A stretch of 17,490 nt of DNA. Origin: Faecalibacterium sp. UBA1762 (GTDB lineage: Bacteria > Bacillota > Clostridia > Oscillospirales > Ruminococcaceae). The stretch lies in contig DCHC01000058.1 in assembly GCA_002314755.1 (NCBI GenBank), forward strand, positions 1 to 17,490, in the 5' to 3' direction. Positions 1 to 7,842 of the stretch are shown piece after piece; position 1 is the first letter of the stretch, and the number at the start of each line of letters is the position of its first letter. Made by a program: the position numbers and the translations under genes. Below the pieces are notes generated by a model. The model saw nothing but the letters and a program-made list of their open reading frames with translations. It searched no databases and was not told where the DNA came from.

Positions 1-96
1 TCTCACATCATTGACAAATCTACAGGAAGAATAGACGCCGATTCTTTGTTACATATCGGATTTCGGATAAGAGCGATAACAGGGATAGCAGATTGA
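1..96 (+). CDS. Possible 3' end of an upstream gene (partial)
   Basis: The window opens in a frame that stays open for 31 codons and stops at TGA 94-96. It encodes a charged, hydrophobic-patterned tail ending in the residues IRAITGIAD. It could be the C-terminus of a gene lying to the left, or chance. I recognise no family in so short a piece. The stop overlaps the -35 box of the promoter proposed for the rhamnosidase operon, which is at least a sensible place for an upstream gene to end. Confidence 0.2.
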   Translation, partial: SHIIDKSTGRIDADSLLHIGFRIRAITGIAD

Positions 97-121
97 CACA
101 GGACATGCTTTATGGTATTGT
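93..121 (+). promoter_or_regulatory. Sigma-A-type promoter for the rhamnosidase operon
   Basis: A perfect TTGACA (93-98) is followed after 17 bp by TATTGT (116-121), a 4/6 match to TATAAT. This would place the transcript start near 128 and leave a leader of about 65 nt before the ATG at 194. A palindrome, TGGTACCA (127-134), sits at the expected start point and could be a small operator, but GGTACC recurs inside genes in this window, so that part is weak. Confidence 0.5.
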
Positions 122-193
122 TAATCTGGTACCAAATGGGAAGAGAATGCCCTGTGGCATAGTATAAAAACCAAAGAAAAGAGGAAAAAGAAG

Positions 194-2413
194 ATGCAAC
201 AGTATGAGATGTTCGGTGCGGCAAAATGGGTGTGTGCCGGAGAATATGTAATGCCGACCGCAAAGCAGCCGGACGATAGCGGCCTGCCCCATTTTCCGCT
301 TTTGCGGAGTAGGTTTTGCGTGGACGGTGTGCAGAATGCCGAACTGCGGGTCGTTGGACTGGGCTTTTTCCATTGTTACATCAACGGTAAAGAAATCACC
401 GAGGACGCTTTTTTGCCCTTGAATAGCGACTATGCCCCCCGCAAAAATTATCTCCCCCAAGAAGAGCTGGCAGGTCACCGTCTGTACGTACCCAGCTACG
501 ATGTGACCGACCTGCTGCAGGAGGGGGAAAACCTGCTTGCATTGCAGTTCGGCGGCGGCTGGTACACCTTTGATGACGCTCGTTTCGGCGCGCCGCAGGC
601 CATCTGGCTGCTACGGGTACAAACTGCCGATGGGGAGAAAGTCTTCGTTTCCGGCGAACAGGATGTGATCGGGGCAAGCTTTGTCACCACCTATTATTTC
701 CCCTGCTTTGAAAACCATGATTATACCGGCTGGGATGACGCTGTTCTGACTGTCGGTTTTGACGATTCCGGCTGGGCTAAGGCAGTACCGGCCCCCGGCC
801 TAAGCGAAAAGACGCAGTATCTGTTCAGCGATTGCCCCGCTGACCGGGTAGGGGAGCTGATTCCCGCTGTCTGTATGGGCGAAAAGGATGGCGTTCAGGC
901 ATGGGACGCGCTTTGCAATAGCGCCGCCTTGCCCCTGTTACAGTTGACCGGCAAAAAAGGTGAAAAGGTGATGGTGCGTTTTACCGAGGAGTTATCCTGC
1001 GACGGCTGGCCGGATACCGAATTTAGCTACGGCCAGCAAATGGAGATTATCTGTGACGGCACGGACAGACAGGTGATGCCACTGTTTACCTGGTTCGCAT
1101 TCCGCTATATCTTATTAAGCGGCCCGGCTAAGCTGTTGGGTACCAAAAAGGTACATACCGATGTTGCGGTATCCGCCGGGTTTGAAAGCGACAGCGAAAC
1201 CCTAAACTGGCTATGGAAAGCCTATCTGAATACCCAACTGAACAATATGCACGCAGGTATTCCCTCTGACTGTCCCCATATTGAGCGGCGCGGTTACACC
1301 GGCGACGGTCAGCTGGTTTGCCATGCGGCTATGAACGCGCTGGACGCCAGGGCATTTTACAAAAAATGGATCGAAGATATCTCCGACTGTCAGGATATTT
1401 TCTCCGGCCATATTCAATATACAGCACCCTATACCCGCTGCGGCGGTGGTCCCGGAGGCTGGGGCTGCGCCATTGTTGAGGTGCCCTATCAGTATTGGCT
1501 GCACTACGGCGACGCCGAGCCCATGAAGAGACTTTATCCCCAAATGCTGCGGTATTTTGATTATCTGGAAAGCCATTCGGTAAATAACCTGGTTGTCAGA
1601 GACAAAGAAGGTGAGTGGTGTCTGGGCGATTGGTGCGCGCCCCAGCGGGTACTGCTGCCTGCTGCCTTTGTCAACAACTACTTTTATATCAAGAGCATGC
1701 AGCGTACGATTACCATTGCCCCAATGATCGGCCGGGAATGCGATATCCCCATGTTGGAAAAACGGATCGCAGACCGCAAGGAGGCATTGACGGCAGCTTA
1801 TTTCAATACCTGGGACGGCAATTTCTTCGGCAGTCAGCAGGCGGCCAATGCCTTTGCTGCAGAGCTGGGCATCGGTAATCAGGAGACCTGGAAAGGATTG
1901 GTCGACCGGTATAAAGAAGATCACAGCTTTGATACCGGTATTTTCGGTACGGATGTTTTGATCCGCAATTTGTTTGAACGGGGTCAGGCACCCCTTGCTT
2001 TGCAGCTGTTGACGGGGGACGGTGCCACCAGCTTTGAGGGAATGCGACGTGCAGGTAGTACAACCATTTGGGAAAACTGGCCCACCAGCTGGTGGGATCG
2101 CAGCCACGACCACCCTATGTTTGGCGCAGCCTGCAGTGCCCTGCACGATTATATTCTGGGTATTCTGCCTGCCACGCCGGAAAACCCGGGCTATAGTCCT
2201 GTCAGGCTTGCCCCGGCGGTGGATTGCGGCCTGACCTACGCCAAGGGCTACCGCACATTGCCCAGCGGACGGGTAGATGTGGAGTGGCATCGGGACGGTG
2301 AAAAGGTGACCGTAACAGTCACTATGCCCGAAAATCTGTCCGGGACTTTGACCCTCGCCGGTATACAATATCCGCTGCTGGCAGGAGAGAATGTCTTTTG
2401 TGCAACATTATAA
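194..2413 (+). CDS. GH78-type alpha-L-rhamnosidase
   Basis: Probably hydrolyses terminal alpha-L-rhamnose from glycans or plant glycosides by an inverting mechanism. The 739-residue protein has an N-terminal beta-rich part (about 40-330, including the lectin-like GxGWYTFDDARFG stretch), an (alpha/alpha)6 catalytic barrel (about 340-650) and a C-terminal beta-sandwich (about 655-739). The catalytic barrel carries the family hallmark SDCPHIERRGYTGDGQ, with Asp359, Glu364 (candidate general acid) and Asp371. A second hallmark, TTIWENW, puts the candidate general base at Glu627. There is no signal peptide, so it is probably cytoplasmic. It is shorter than many GH78 enzymes (about 900-1000 residues), which often carry extra sandwich domains. 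The start is supported by GAGGA at 181-185, eight bases upstream. It is the first gene of a plus-strand unit and lies 51 bp before the MBL gene. Family assignment is confident; the exact sugar is inferred. Confidence 0.9.
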   Translation: MQQYEMFGAAKWVCAGEYVMPTAKQPDDSGLPHFPLLRSRFCVDGVQNAELRVVGLGFFHCYINGKEITEDAFLPLNSDYAPRKNYLPQEELAGHRLYVPSYDVTDLLQEGENLLALQFGGGWYTFDDARFGAPQAIWLLRVQTADGEKVFVSGEQDVIGASFVTTYYFPCFENHDYTGWDDAVLTVGFDDSGWAKAVPAPGLSEKTQYLFSDCPADRVGELIPAVCMGEKDGVQAWDALCNSAALPLLQLTGKKGEKVMVRFTEELSCDGWPDTEFSYGQQMEIICDGTDRQVMPLFTWFAFRYILLSGPAKLLGTKKVHTDVAVSAGFESDSETLNWLWKAYLNTQLNNMHAGIPSDCPHIERRGYTGDGQLVCHAAMNALDARAFYKKWIEDISDCQDIFSGHIQYTAPYTRCGGGPGGWGCAIVEVPYQYWLHYGDAEPMKRLYPQMLRYFDYLESHSVNNLVVRDKEGEWCLGDWCAPQRVLLPAAFVNNYFYIKSMQRTITIAPMIGRECDIPMLEKRIADRKEALTAAYFNTWDGNFFGSQQAANAFAAELGIGNQETWKGLVDRYKEDHSFDTGIFGTDVLIRNLFERGQAPLALQLLTGDGATSFEGMRRAGSTTIWENWPTSWWDRSHDHPMFGAACSALHDYILGILPATPENPGYSPVRLAPAVDCGLTYAKGYRTLPSGRVDVEWHRDGEKVTVTVTMPENLSGTLTLAGIQYPLLAGENVFCATL

Positions 2414-2464
2414 ACGGATTTTTCCGAAGAGTGAGGGACAATAACAGGAAGGGATGACAGAACA

Positions 2465-3196
2465 GTGAGAATTACATTTATCGGCTCTAGCCACGGGGTA
2501 CCGGAACCAAACAGAAGATGCTCCAGTGCTATGATCACGGTAGGGGACGCGGTCTATTTTATGGATATGGGTACGGATGTGGTCACCCCGCTGCGTACCA
2601 GGCATATTCCGATTCAAACCGTGAAAGCCGTGTTCATAACGCATATGCATGGGGACCATACCAACGGACTGATCCCCTTTGTCGATATCTGCAGCTGGTA
2701 TTTTCGGGATGCGGCCCCAGCGATCTATCTGCCGGAGCTGGGGCCGGTGGAGCAGCTGCGCGGATGGCTGAAATGCAATGGCACAGACCTGCGAAAAGAG
2801 ATTACCTTTGCTCAGGTACAGGAGGGAACCTTCTACAATGACGGAACACTGCAGGTGACTGCGTTCCGTACACAGCACACCGGTTGTTCCTATGCTTATC
2901 TGGTAGAGGCGGAGGGCAAAAGAGTACTGTTTACCGGTGATCTGTGCCATAAAGGTCCCCAGGAGGATTTTCCGGTCAGTACTGCCCAAAACGGCAACAA
3001 GCTGGAGCTGGCTATTTGTGAAACGGCACACTTTGACGCCACCGCTTATGCCCCTGTCATGAAAGAGTTGACCATTGACAGGGTGGTGATCAATCACTAC
3101 CAGCCGATTTTACTTGCAGGTATTTTTGAACTGGAAAAGATGCTGGCACCGACCCCGGTGGAGCTTGCGACCGATGATATGGAGATCGTGCTATAA
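2465..3196 (+). CDS. MBL-fold metallohydrolase, RNase Z-like
   Basis: A 243-residue metallo-beta-lactamase-fold hydrolase. The zinc-binding motif THMHGDH gives His60, His62, Asp64 and His65. The later ligands are seen as His138 (TQHTG), Asp159 (FTGDLC) and His211 (INHYQ). The start MRITFIGSSHGVPEPNRRCSS resembles the RNase Z/ElaC and related phosphodiesterase branch. The exosite arm of true tRNase Z is not evident and the protein is shorter than the usual 300 residues, so tRNA processing is unlikely. A cyclic phosphodiesterase, lactonase or similar esterase is more plausible. The start is GTG at 2465, preceded by AGGAAGGGA at 2448-2456. An ATG inside that sequence is out of frame. Placement directly after the GH78 gene suggests co-transcription and a role in handling the released sugar or its aglycone, which is inference. 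Confidence 0.85.
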   Translation: MRITFIGSSHGVPEPNRRCSSAMITVGDAVYFMDMGTDVVTPLRTRHIPIQTVKAVFITHMHGDHTNGLIPFVDICSWYFRDAAPAIYLPELGPVEQLRGWLKCNGTDLRKEITFAQVQEGTFYNDGTLQVTAFRTQHTGCSYAYLVEAEGKRVLFTGDLCHKGPQEDFPVSTAQNGNKLELAICETAHFDATAYAPVMKELTIDRVVINHYQPILLAGIFELEKMLAPTPVELATDDMEIVL

Positions 3197-3235
3197 GAAA
3201 GGGCGGGCAGGCAAAAATCGGAGGAATCAAAAGCA

Positions 3236-3454
3236 ATGAGTAAATAGTAACCCCTTTGGGATTACATTGCTCTTCGGGGTAGAGAACAGCAAGTCCTGAC
3301 CTTTGCCCAAATTGGGGAAATTTTGGGCTTTTCTGCCGATCACTCTTTTTTAGACAGCAAAAAAGAACTGACGGCATACGGTTATGCCGTCAAAAAGATT
3401 TCCATTAAAAACGAAACAGTGATTTTTGAGAAGAGCAGCGAAAAGACTACATGA
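3236..3454 (+). pseudogene. Small Bacillota protein gene broken by two tandem stops
   Basis: An ATG at 3236 with a good ribosome binding site (CGGAGGA, 3219-3225) begins Met-Ser-Lys. It then meets TAG (3245-3247) and TAA (3248-3250). The same frame continues open for 67 codons to TGA 3452-3454, starting PLWDYIALRGREQQVLTF and including AQIGEILGFSADHSFLDSKK, ELTAYGYAVKKISIKNETV and a charged tail. From memory, this pattern (PLW-x-YI, F-x-EI-x-x-ILGF, DHSFL-x-x-KKEL-x-x-YGY-x-V-x-KIS) matches a widespread small uncharacterised Bacillota protein of about 65-75 residues that begins M-(S)-K-Y-x-PLW. That would place the Tyr and the next residue exactly where the two stops fall. No convincing alternative start lies downstream. 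It is either a recent pseudogene or a sequence error. It sits 39 bp after the first MBL gene and 24 bp before the second, on the same strand. Confidence 0.65.
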
Positions 3455-3478
3455 TGATAAAAAAGGGGAACCACGGCA

Positions 3479-4357
3479 ATGTATGAATTGGTGCAGGTGG
3501 GTGTACGCAGTTTTTATATGGATTGTCCTGCAAAGGTTGGCTTTTACTTAACAGGGGAAAAACAGGTTGTGCTGATAGATTCCGGCAGCGATAAGGACGC
3601 CGCCAGGAAGGTAAAAAAGATATTGGATGAACAGGGCTGGCAGCTGAAAGCTATTTTTAATACCCATTCCCATGCCGACCATATCGGCGGGAATCAATAC
3701 CTGCAAAACCTGACCGGCTGCAAAATATACGCACCCGGAACGGAGCAGGCATTGGCCTGTTTTCCCATTTTGGAACCGGTCACACTGTACGGTGCCTCTC
3801 CGCTTTCGGAGTTACAGAATAAATTTTTATTGGCAAAGGAATCCGGGGTGGAGAGAATAATACCGGAGATTTTGCCGCCGGGTCTGGAGCTGCTGCCGTT
3901 GCCCGGTCATAGCTTTGATATGGTAGGTTTTCGCACAGAGGACGACACCGTCTTTTTGGCTGACTGTCTTTCCGGCGAGGAGACCCTGCAGAAATATCAC
4001 GTCAGCTTTTTGTATGATGTAGAAGCTTATTTAACTACGCTGGATCAGGTGGCAGAGATGAAGGCAACCTGCTTTGTCCCTTCCCATGCAGCTCAGACGG
4101 CGGATATCGCGCCGCTTGCCAAACGGAATATCCGCAATACCCTGGAAATAGCGGAAAAAATAACAGAAATATTGGCTGCGCCCATGTGCTTTGAAGAACT
4201 GCTTTCCCGGCTATTCCGGGAATACGGACTCAGTATGAATATTACGCAGAGAGTATTGGTGGGCAGCTCTGTCAAGGCGTATCTGCACTATCTGTCCGGT
4301 CTGGGGAAAATCGCATACCGATTTGAAGATAACCTGATGGTTTGGTGTCGGGTATAG
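3479..4357 (+). CDS. MBL-fold metallohydrolase (glyoxalase II-like)
   Basis: A 292-residue MBL-fold hydrolase of a different branch from the one upstream. The motif NTHSHADH gives His63, His65, Asp67 and His68. His144 (LPLPGHS), Asp162 (LADCL) and His203 (VPSHA) complete a two-metal site. Asp34 lies in the VLIDSGSDKD strand typical of the glyoxalase II and lactonase group. The C-terminal 70 residues (about 220-292) are helical, with a winged-helix look, as in many Clostridia homologues. The start at 3479 follows AAGGGGAA (3463-3470). The substrate cannot be read from the sequence; a thioester, lactone or ester is possible. Position in the GH78 unit suggests the same transcript. Confidence 0.85.
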   Translation: MYELVQVGVRSFYMDCPAKVGFYLTGEKQVVLIDSGSDKDAARKVKKILDEQGWQLKAIFNTHSHADHIGGNQYLQNLTGCKIYAPGTEQALACFPILEPVTLYGASPLSELQNKFLLAKESGVERIIPEILPPGLELLPLPGHSFDMVGFRTEDDTVFLADCLSGEETLQKYHVSFLYDVEAYLTTLDQVAEMKATCFVPSHAAQTADIAPLAKRNIRNTLEIAEKITEILAAPMCFEELLSRLFREYGLSMNITQRVLVGSSVKAYLHYLSGLGKIAYRFEDNLMVWCRV

Positions 4358-4395
4358 GGAACCATCACATACGGTTGTTTATGAGAGATTATAAG

Positions 4396-4776
4396 ATGAA
4401 GAAGATTATTACAAGCATTATTTGTGCGGTTGCTGTGCTTGCAATCTGGTTTTTCGGAACCGGTTTACTGAAAAACACATCAGCATTTATTCAAGACTAT
4501 GCAGTGTCCGCAGACGGAAGCCGGATGACTCTGACTGTAGGGGTGGCATCCTCTATGGGGTACCTGCGTAAGGTGGAGATCCATCAGCAGCAGGGCGGTA
4601 AGCTCTATCTGGATTGCTACAATGCATTTGGCGGGCTCAACGGCAACATTGGCGCAACAAATGAATATACGGTTCCGCTTTTGCCGGAAACAGATAGTAT
4701 CGCCTTATACAAAGGCAATAACTGTTATACAGTTGTTTTGAGCAAAGATGAAGCCGGCAATTGGGAGCGAGTATAA
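4396..4776 (+). CDS. Small single-pass membrane-anchored protein, unknown function
   Basis: I do not recognise a family. The 126-residue product begins with a short basic stretch and one hydrophobic segment (about residues 4-24, ITSIICAVAVLAIWFFG). That segment is either an uncleaved signal anchor or a signal peptide without an obvious cleavage site. The rest (30-126) is predicted to be mostly beta strand, ends NWERV and would lie outside the cytoplasm. It contains two Cys (Cys74 and Cys110) that could pair. There is no lipobox cysteine. In-frame ATGs also exist at 4342 and 4381. The 4342 start overlaps the preceding MBL gene and would put polar residues before the anchor, so 4396 (weak GAGA upstream) or 4381 is preferred. 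The stop lies 11 bp from the end of the convergent glycosidase gene. Confidence 0.6.
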   Translation: MKKIITSIICAVAVLAIWFFGTGLLKNTSAFIQDYAVSADGSRMTLTVGVASSMGYLRKVEIHQQQGGKLYLDCYNAFGGLNGNIGATNEYTVPLLPETDSIALYKGNNCYTVVLSKDEAGNWERV

Positions 4777-4787
4777 TAAAACTGTAC

Positions 4788-6425
4788 TCACCCGATCTTT
4801 CCAAAGAAATACCCGCCTGCAGGCAGCACAACGTGATATCCGTCAGCCTGTTTTTGCGGGACAGGGCCTTCCAACGGAATAAGCTGCCTGTTTTGTTTTA
4901 CGGTGACGGTAACGGGCTCGGCTGCCTCCGGCAGATAGATTTCGCCCTGCTTTACGCTGCGGATGACGCCACTGTTGTTGGTCAACAGAAGATAGAAGCT
5001 GCCGTCTTCGCATCTGGTCAGCTGGCTGTTGGCAAAGCCCTGTACGGTTACGGGCAGCAGTGCCTCCAACCGCTGCTTCAGACGGGCAGGGTTACAGGTT
5101 TTTTGAGGGCACATGGTAGAATATTTGCCGTTGTCCGTCAGATCAATCACGACCTCGTACTTTTCAGAATCAAAGAAATCCTCCCGGACAATATCCACGG
5201 CGTCCGGTACGGTGCTGTTAAACAGAGAGGCGCACTCCGTGCCCTTCATCTCGCCAGAGGCACGGAAAACCGTGCGCAAACCGTCCATTACCCGCGTTAA
5301 TGTTTCCTGGAAGCCGGTATCGATAGGGTAGCCAAGATATTTTCCCGGCAGATTCGGCTGCTGCAGACTCGGTAGCAGTTCCAGACAGGCAGGCAGCACC
5401 ACTGCCGCTGGGATAACAGGGGTACCGATCAAGTTGTACTTGCGGGTAAAATCGATAAACTGTTTTTTCACCAGGCCGTAGGGGGTCAGCTCAAAATCCT
5501 TCCAGTCATAGAAGGTGTTGCACATACCCCATTCCTCAGAAATAAAACCGGCGCCTGCCATGTAACTGACCAGGTGCAGACGGCGCTGCAGCGAGCGGCT
5601 GCTGCCGCCCTCTTCTCCCTTGGTCTCGAAGGGGAAATCCACCCCGGAATGAATGTTCCATTCATTTTTGCCGTCCCGTTGGTAGCTGCAGGCAGAGAAC
5701 GGGTCGCCGCCCCAGGGCTCGTAATAGCAACCGAATTCCTTACCGGTGGCCTTCGCCATACCGCGGGCGTAGGCGATCTGAATCCGGGTATCTGTGGTCT
5801 GGGCGCCTATTTCCACCATCAGTCGTTTTGCACCGGCCTGCAGTTCTATGGCAAAGGGCAGATTGGCGCTGTCACAGGGCAGCAGATCACCCTGTACCTG
5901 CTTTTGTCGTTTGGCAAACAGAATTTTGCAGCGGTCAATGTATTCAGTGGCATTTTGCGGTTTACCCAGCTCGGCCATCTCCTGTGCATTCATACTTTCT
6001 AAAAAAAGATGGGGGAAAGGAAATTGCTGATAAATGGTATCCGAAATAGCTTTTTCGGTCCATTCCGGGCAGTTGCCCCGTTCCAGCTTGCCCAGGTCGC
6101 TGCCGTAGTTAGAGGACCATTCATGCATTTGAAATCCGTAAAAGTTTTCTCCTGACATACGGCGATAGTCGTTGACCAGTTTGGTGTCATAGGGGTATTC
6201 TTCAATGTAGCAGCCACCCTGCAGCCGGTCAATGTAAAAGGGGCAGCCGGTCCGATTTACCAGGCGGTAAAGCTCGCCTCCTTTTGCTGCAAGGATGTTA
6301 AAGCTGAGAGGCTTTTCCACATCAATACTTTGAGAAAAACGTATGCCGAAATGCTCGGTGACCAAACCCGCTTTTATCTGGGCGTCCCAGGTTTCAGGCA
6401 GATAGCAGTGAAAATATGTAAACAT
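4788..6425 (-). CDS. TIM-barrel glycoside hydrolase-like protein, family not recognised
   Basis: A 545-residue protein with the architecture of a retaining, clan A-like glycosidase. After an N-terminal part rich in aromatics come an E-x-G-AQTTDTRIQIAYARGM segment, the motif CYYEPWGGDPF (Glu236, candidate acid/base or sugar contact) and, about 60 residues on, GAGFISEEWGMCNTF (Glu297 and Glu298, candidate nucleophile). A beta-sandwich-like tail ends in VVLPAGGYFFGKIG, a common terminal strand in glycosidase accessory domains. I cannot name its GH family with confidence. No signal peptide is seen. An ATG six codons further upstream (6443) is in frame but has no ribosome binding site; the ATG at 6425 directly follows GAGGAAAGGAT and was chosen. 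It is transcribed alone, divergent from the acetyltransferase and convergent with the small membrane protein. Confidence 0.7.
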   Translation of the reverse strand: MFTYFHCYLPETWDAQIKAGLVTEHFGIRFSQSIDVEKPLSFNILAAKGGELYRLVNRTGCPFYIDRLQGGCYIEEYPYDTKLVNDYRRMSGENFYGFQMHEWSSNYGSDLGKLERGNCPEWTEKAISDTIYQQFPFPHLFLESMNAQEMAELGKPQNATEYIDRCKILFAKRQKQVQGDLLPCDSANLPFAIELQAGAKRLMVEIGAQTTDTRIQIAYARGMAKATGKEFGCYYEPWGGDPFSACSYQRDGKNEWNIHSGVDFPFETKGEEGGSSRSLQRRLHLVSYMAGAGFISEEWGMCNTFYDWKDFELTPYGLVKKQFIDFTRKYNLIGTPVIPAAVVLPACLELLPSLQQPNLPGKYLGYPIDTGFQETLTRVMDGLRTVFRASGEMKGTECASLFNSTVPDAVDIVREDFFDSEKYEVVIDLTDNGKYSTMCPQKTCNPARLKQRLEALLPVTVQGFANSQLTRCEDGSFYLLLTNNSGVIRSVKQGEIYLPEAAEPVTVTVKQNRQLIPLEGPVPQKQADGYHVVLPAGGYFFGKIG

Positions 6426-6481
6426 ATCCTTTCCTCTTTTCATGTTCGGAGATTGACAAAGGCGGTTGCTTTACCCCCAAA

Positions 6482-6510
6482 AGTATAACAGAAGAAAAGA
6501 CAAAAAGCAA
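6482..6510 (-). promoter_or_regulatory. Likely promoter of the minus-strand glycosidase-like gene
   Basis: Read on the minus strand, TTGCTT (6510-6505) is followed by exactly 17 bp and then TATACT (6487-6482). An upstream TG at the right place would make an extended -10. The start point would be near 6475, about 50 nt before the chosen ATG. The -35 is weak (3/6). Confidence 0.45.
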
Positions 6511-6559
6511 AAGAAAAACAAAGGATAGGCGGTTAGATAGAGAAAAGCCAAAAACTCAA

Positions 6560-6587
6560 TTGCGTCTGACAGAAAAATAAGTATATC
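6560..6587 (+). promoter_or_regulatory. Possible weak promoter of the GNAT gene
   Basis: TTGCGT (6560-6565), a 16-bp spacer and TATATC (6582-6587) form a mediocre sigma-A candidate ahead of the acetyltransferase. TCTGAC occurs twice here (6565-6570 and 6586-6591), 21 bp apart, and could be regulatory. Support is limited to these short matches. Confidence 0.25.
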
Positions 6588-6635
6588 TGACCGGAAGGCA
6601 GACTGTGTGGTTGCCGCTGGAGAAAGGAAAAGAAC

Positions 6636-7817
6636 ATGATTATCAGAAAACTGAAAAAGGAAGAAAGATTTCCCGGGTATCTCATTTCCGCCTACTGTTT
6701 TCATGTCCGAAAGGATAATATCGAAGCGGACAGGCAGGAGGTTGAAGCACAGGAGGCAGAAACCTGGGGCGCGTTTACTCAGGGCAATACCCTTGCGGCA
6801 AGAATTACCAACCACGACTTTGAATTTTACATCGACGGCAGCCCGGTTTGTGCCGGCGGTATCGGCGGCGTTGCCACTTTGCCGGAGTACCGTAATTCCG
6901 GTGCTATCCGGGAAATCTTCAGCCAGCTTTTGCGGGAGGCATATCGTAACGGGCAGGTTATTTCCACCCTCTATCCTTTTAACCATGCCTTCTACCGCAA
7001 GCAGGGCTATGATACGGTGGTTTATCAAAACAGGTATGAGATGGCCCCCATCTTGTTGGAAGCCTACAAGACGGACTGTGAGGCAGTCATGTGGCAACAG
7101 GGAGATGAGGTGGAGCCATACCTTGCCCTGTATCTGGAGTTTGCCCGCCAGTACAATTTTGCCAGAGTTCGTGATTTGAAGACGATGGCGGAGCATTTAA
7201 AGGTCGAATCGCTGTTTAAGGATCGAAGGTTTAGCTATCTTTTTCGGCAAAAAGGGGAAGATGTGGCTTATCTGATTTTCAGCGACGCCAAAACACCGGA
7301 CCGAACCCTTCTACAGGTAGAGGAGGCGATCTGGAAAAACCGACAGGGGTTTGAGGCAATTCTTGCATTTTTGGGGAGATTTGACGCCGATTATATGAAG
7401 ATAAATCTGCCGCTGCCTGCGGGAATTGACTTGCTGCGGATTCTGCGCACCAGAAAAGCCTATGACGCGACGAAAAATACCCGGTTTGAATTTATGGTAC
7501 GGGTAATCAATGCAGAAAAACTTCTTTCCGTTATTAAAAAGCCGGAAAACTGTGATTTTACCTTGAGCTTGCAGGATGACCTGATTCCGGAAAACAACGG
7601 CGTTTTCCGAGTTAGAGAGCGAGAGGTTATTCGCCTTCAGGGAGAAGGCGATATGCCGGATATTGCATTGGCAGCCCCCACCTTTGCGCAGATGGCCACG
7701 GGTGCAATCAATCTGGACGAAGCCATGCTAAAGCCGGATGTTCAGGTCAATGCTAACGAGGATATGCTGCGGGCAGTCTTTACGGAAAAGAAGCTTTTTA
7801 TCAACGACCCCTTCTGA
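6636..7817 (+). CDS. Eis-like GNAT N-acetyltransferase
   Basis: A 393-residue cytoplasmic acetyltransferase of the Eis type, which acetylates amines of small molecules or proteins with acetyl-CoA. The order is an N-terminal GNAT fold with the acetyl-CoA pyrophosphate loop at GGIGGVATLPEYRNSGAIRE (74-93), then STLYPFNHAFYRKQGYD (110-126) with Tyr120 in the place of the Eis general acid (Tyr126). A second degenerate GNAT lobe follows, and then a C-terminal SCP2-like domain (about 290-393). The chain ends in Phe. In Eis, the C-terminal carboxylate of Phe402 acts in catalysis, so the ending agrees with a working active site. The length matches the family (about 390-410). GGAGAAAGGA sits just upstream of the ATG. 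It stands alone between the two divergent or convergent glycosidase genes; no link to glycan use is evident and the substrate is unknown. Confidence 0.85.
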   Translation: MIIRKLKKEERFPGYLISAYCFHVRKDNIEADRQEVEAQEAETWGAFTQGNTLAARITNHDFEFYIDGSPVCAGGIGGVATLPEYRNSGAIREIFSQLLREAYRNGQVISTLYPFNHAFYRKQGYDTVVYQNRYEMAPILLEAYKTDCEAVMWQQGDEVEPYLALYLEFARQYNFARVRDLKTMAEHLKVESLFKDRRFSYLFRQKGEDVAYLIFSDAKTPDRTLLQVEEAIWKNRQGFEAILAFLGRFDADYMKINLPLPAGIDLLRILRTRKAYDATKNTRFEFMVRVINAEKLLSVIKKPENCDFTLSLQDDLIPENNGVFRVREREVIRLQGEGDMPDIALAAPTFAQMATGAINLDEAMLKPDVQVNANEDMLRAVFTEKKLFINDPF

Positions 7818-7823
7818 TGACCT

Positions 7824-7842
7824 GGAAACCGGCACGGTTTTT
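7824..7842 (+). terminator. Weak intrinsic terminator after the GNAT gene
   Basis: AAACCG-GCA-CGGTTT forms a 6-bp stem, extendable by two G-U pairs, with a 3-base loop. Its 3' arm runs into TTTTT. It begins within 10 bases of the GNAT stop codon. The stem is short and the T-run is partly inside it, so efficiency is uncertain. Confidence 0.4.

Noticed and set aside
127..134. TGGTACCA as a GntR- or LacI-type operator
   Set aside because: GGTACC occurs several times within coding sequences of the window, so this single copy is not significant.
1211..2368. Long open frame of 385 codons on the minus strand inside the GH78 gene
   Set aside because: It is antisense to a gene with clear catalytic motifs, has no ribosome binding site and its translation resembles no family.
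4769..4789. GAGTA...TACTC hairpin spanning the stops of the convergent genes
   Set aside because: A five-base stem with an 11-base loop and no T-run is not enough to call a terminator.
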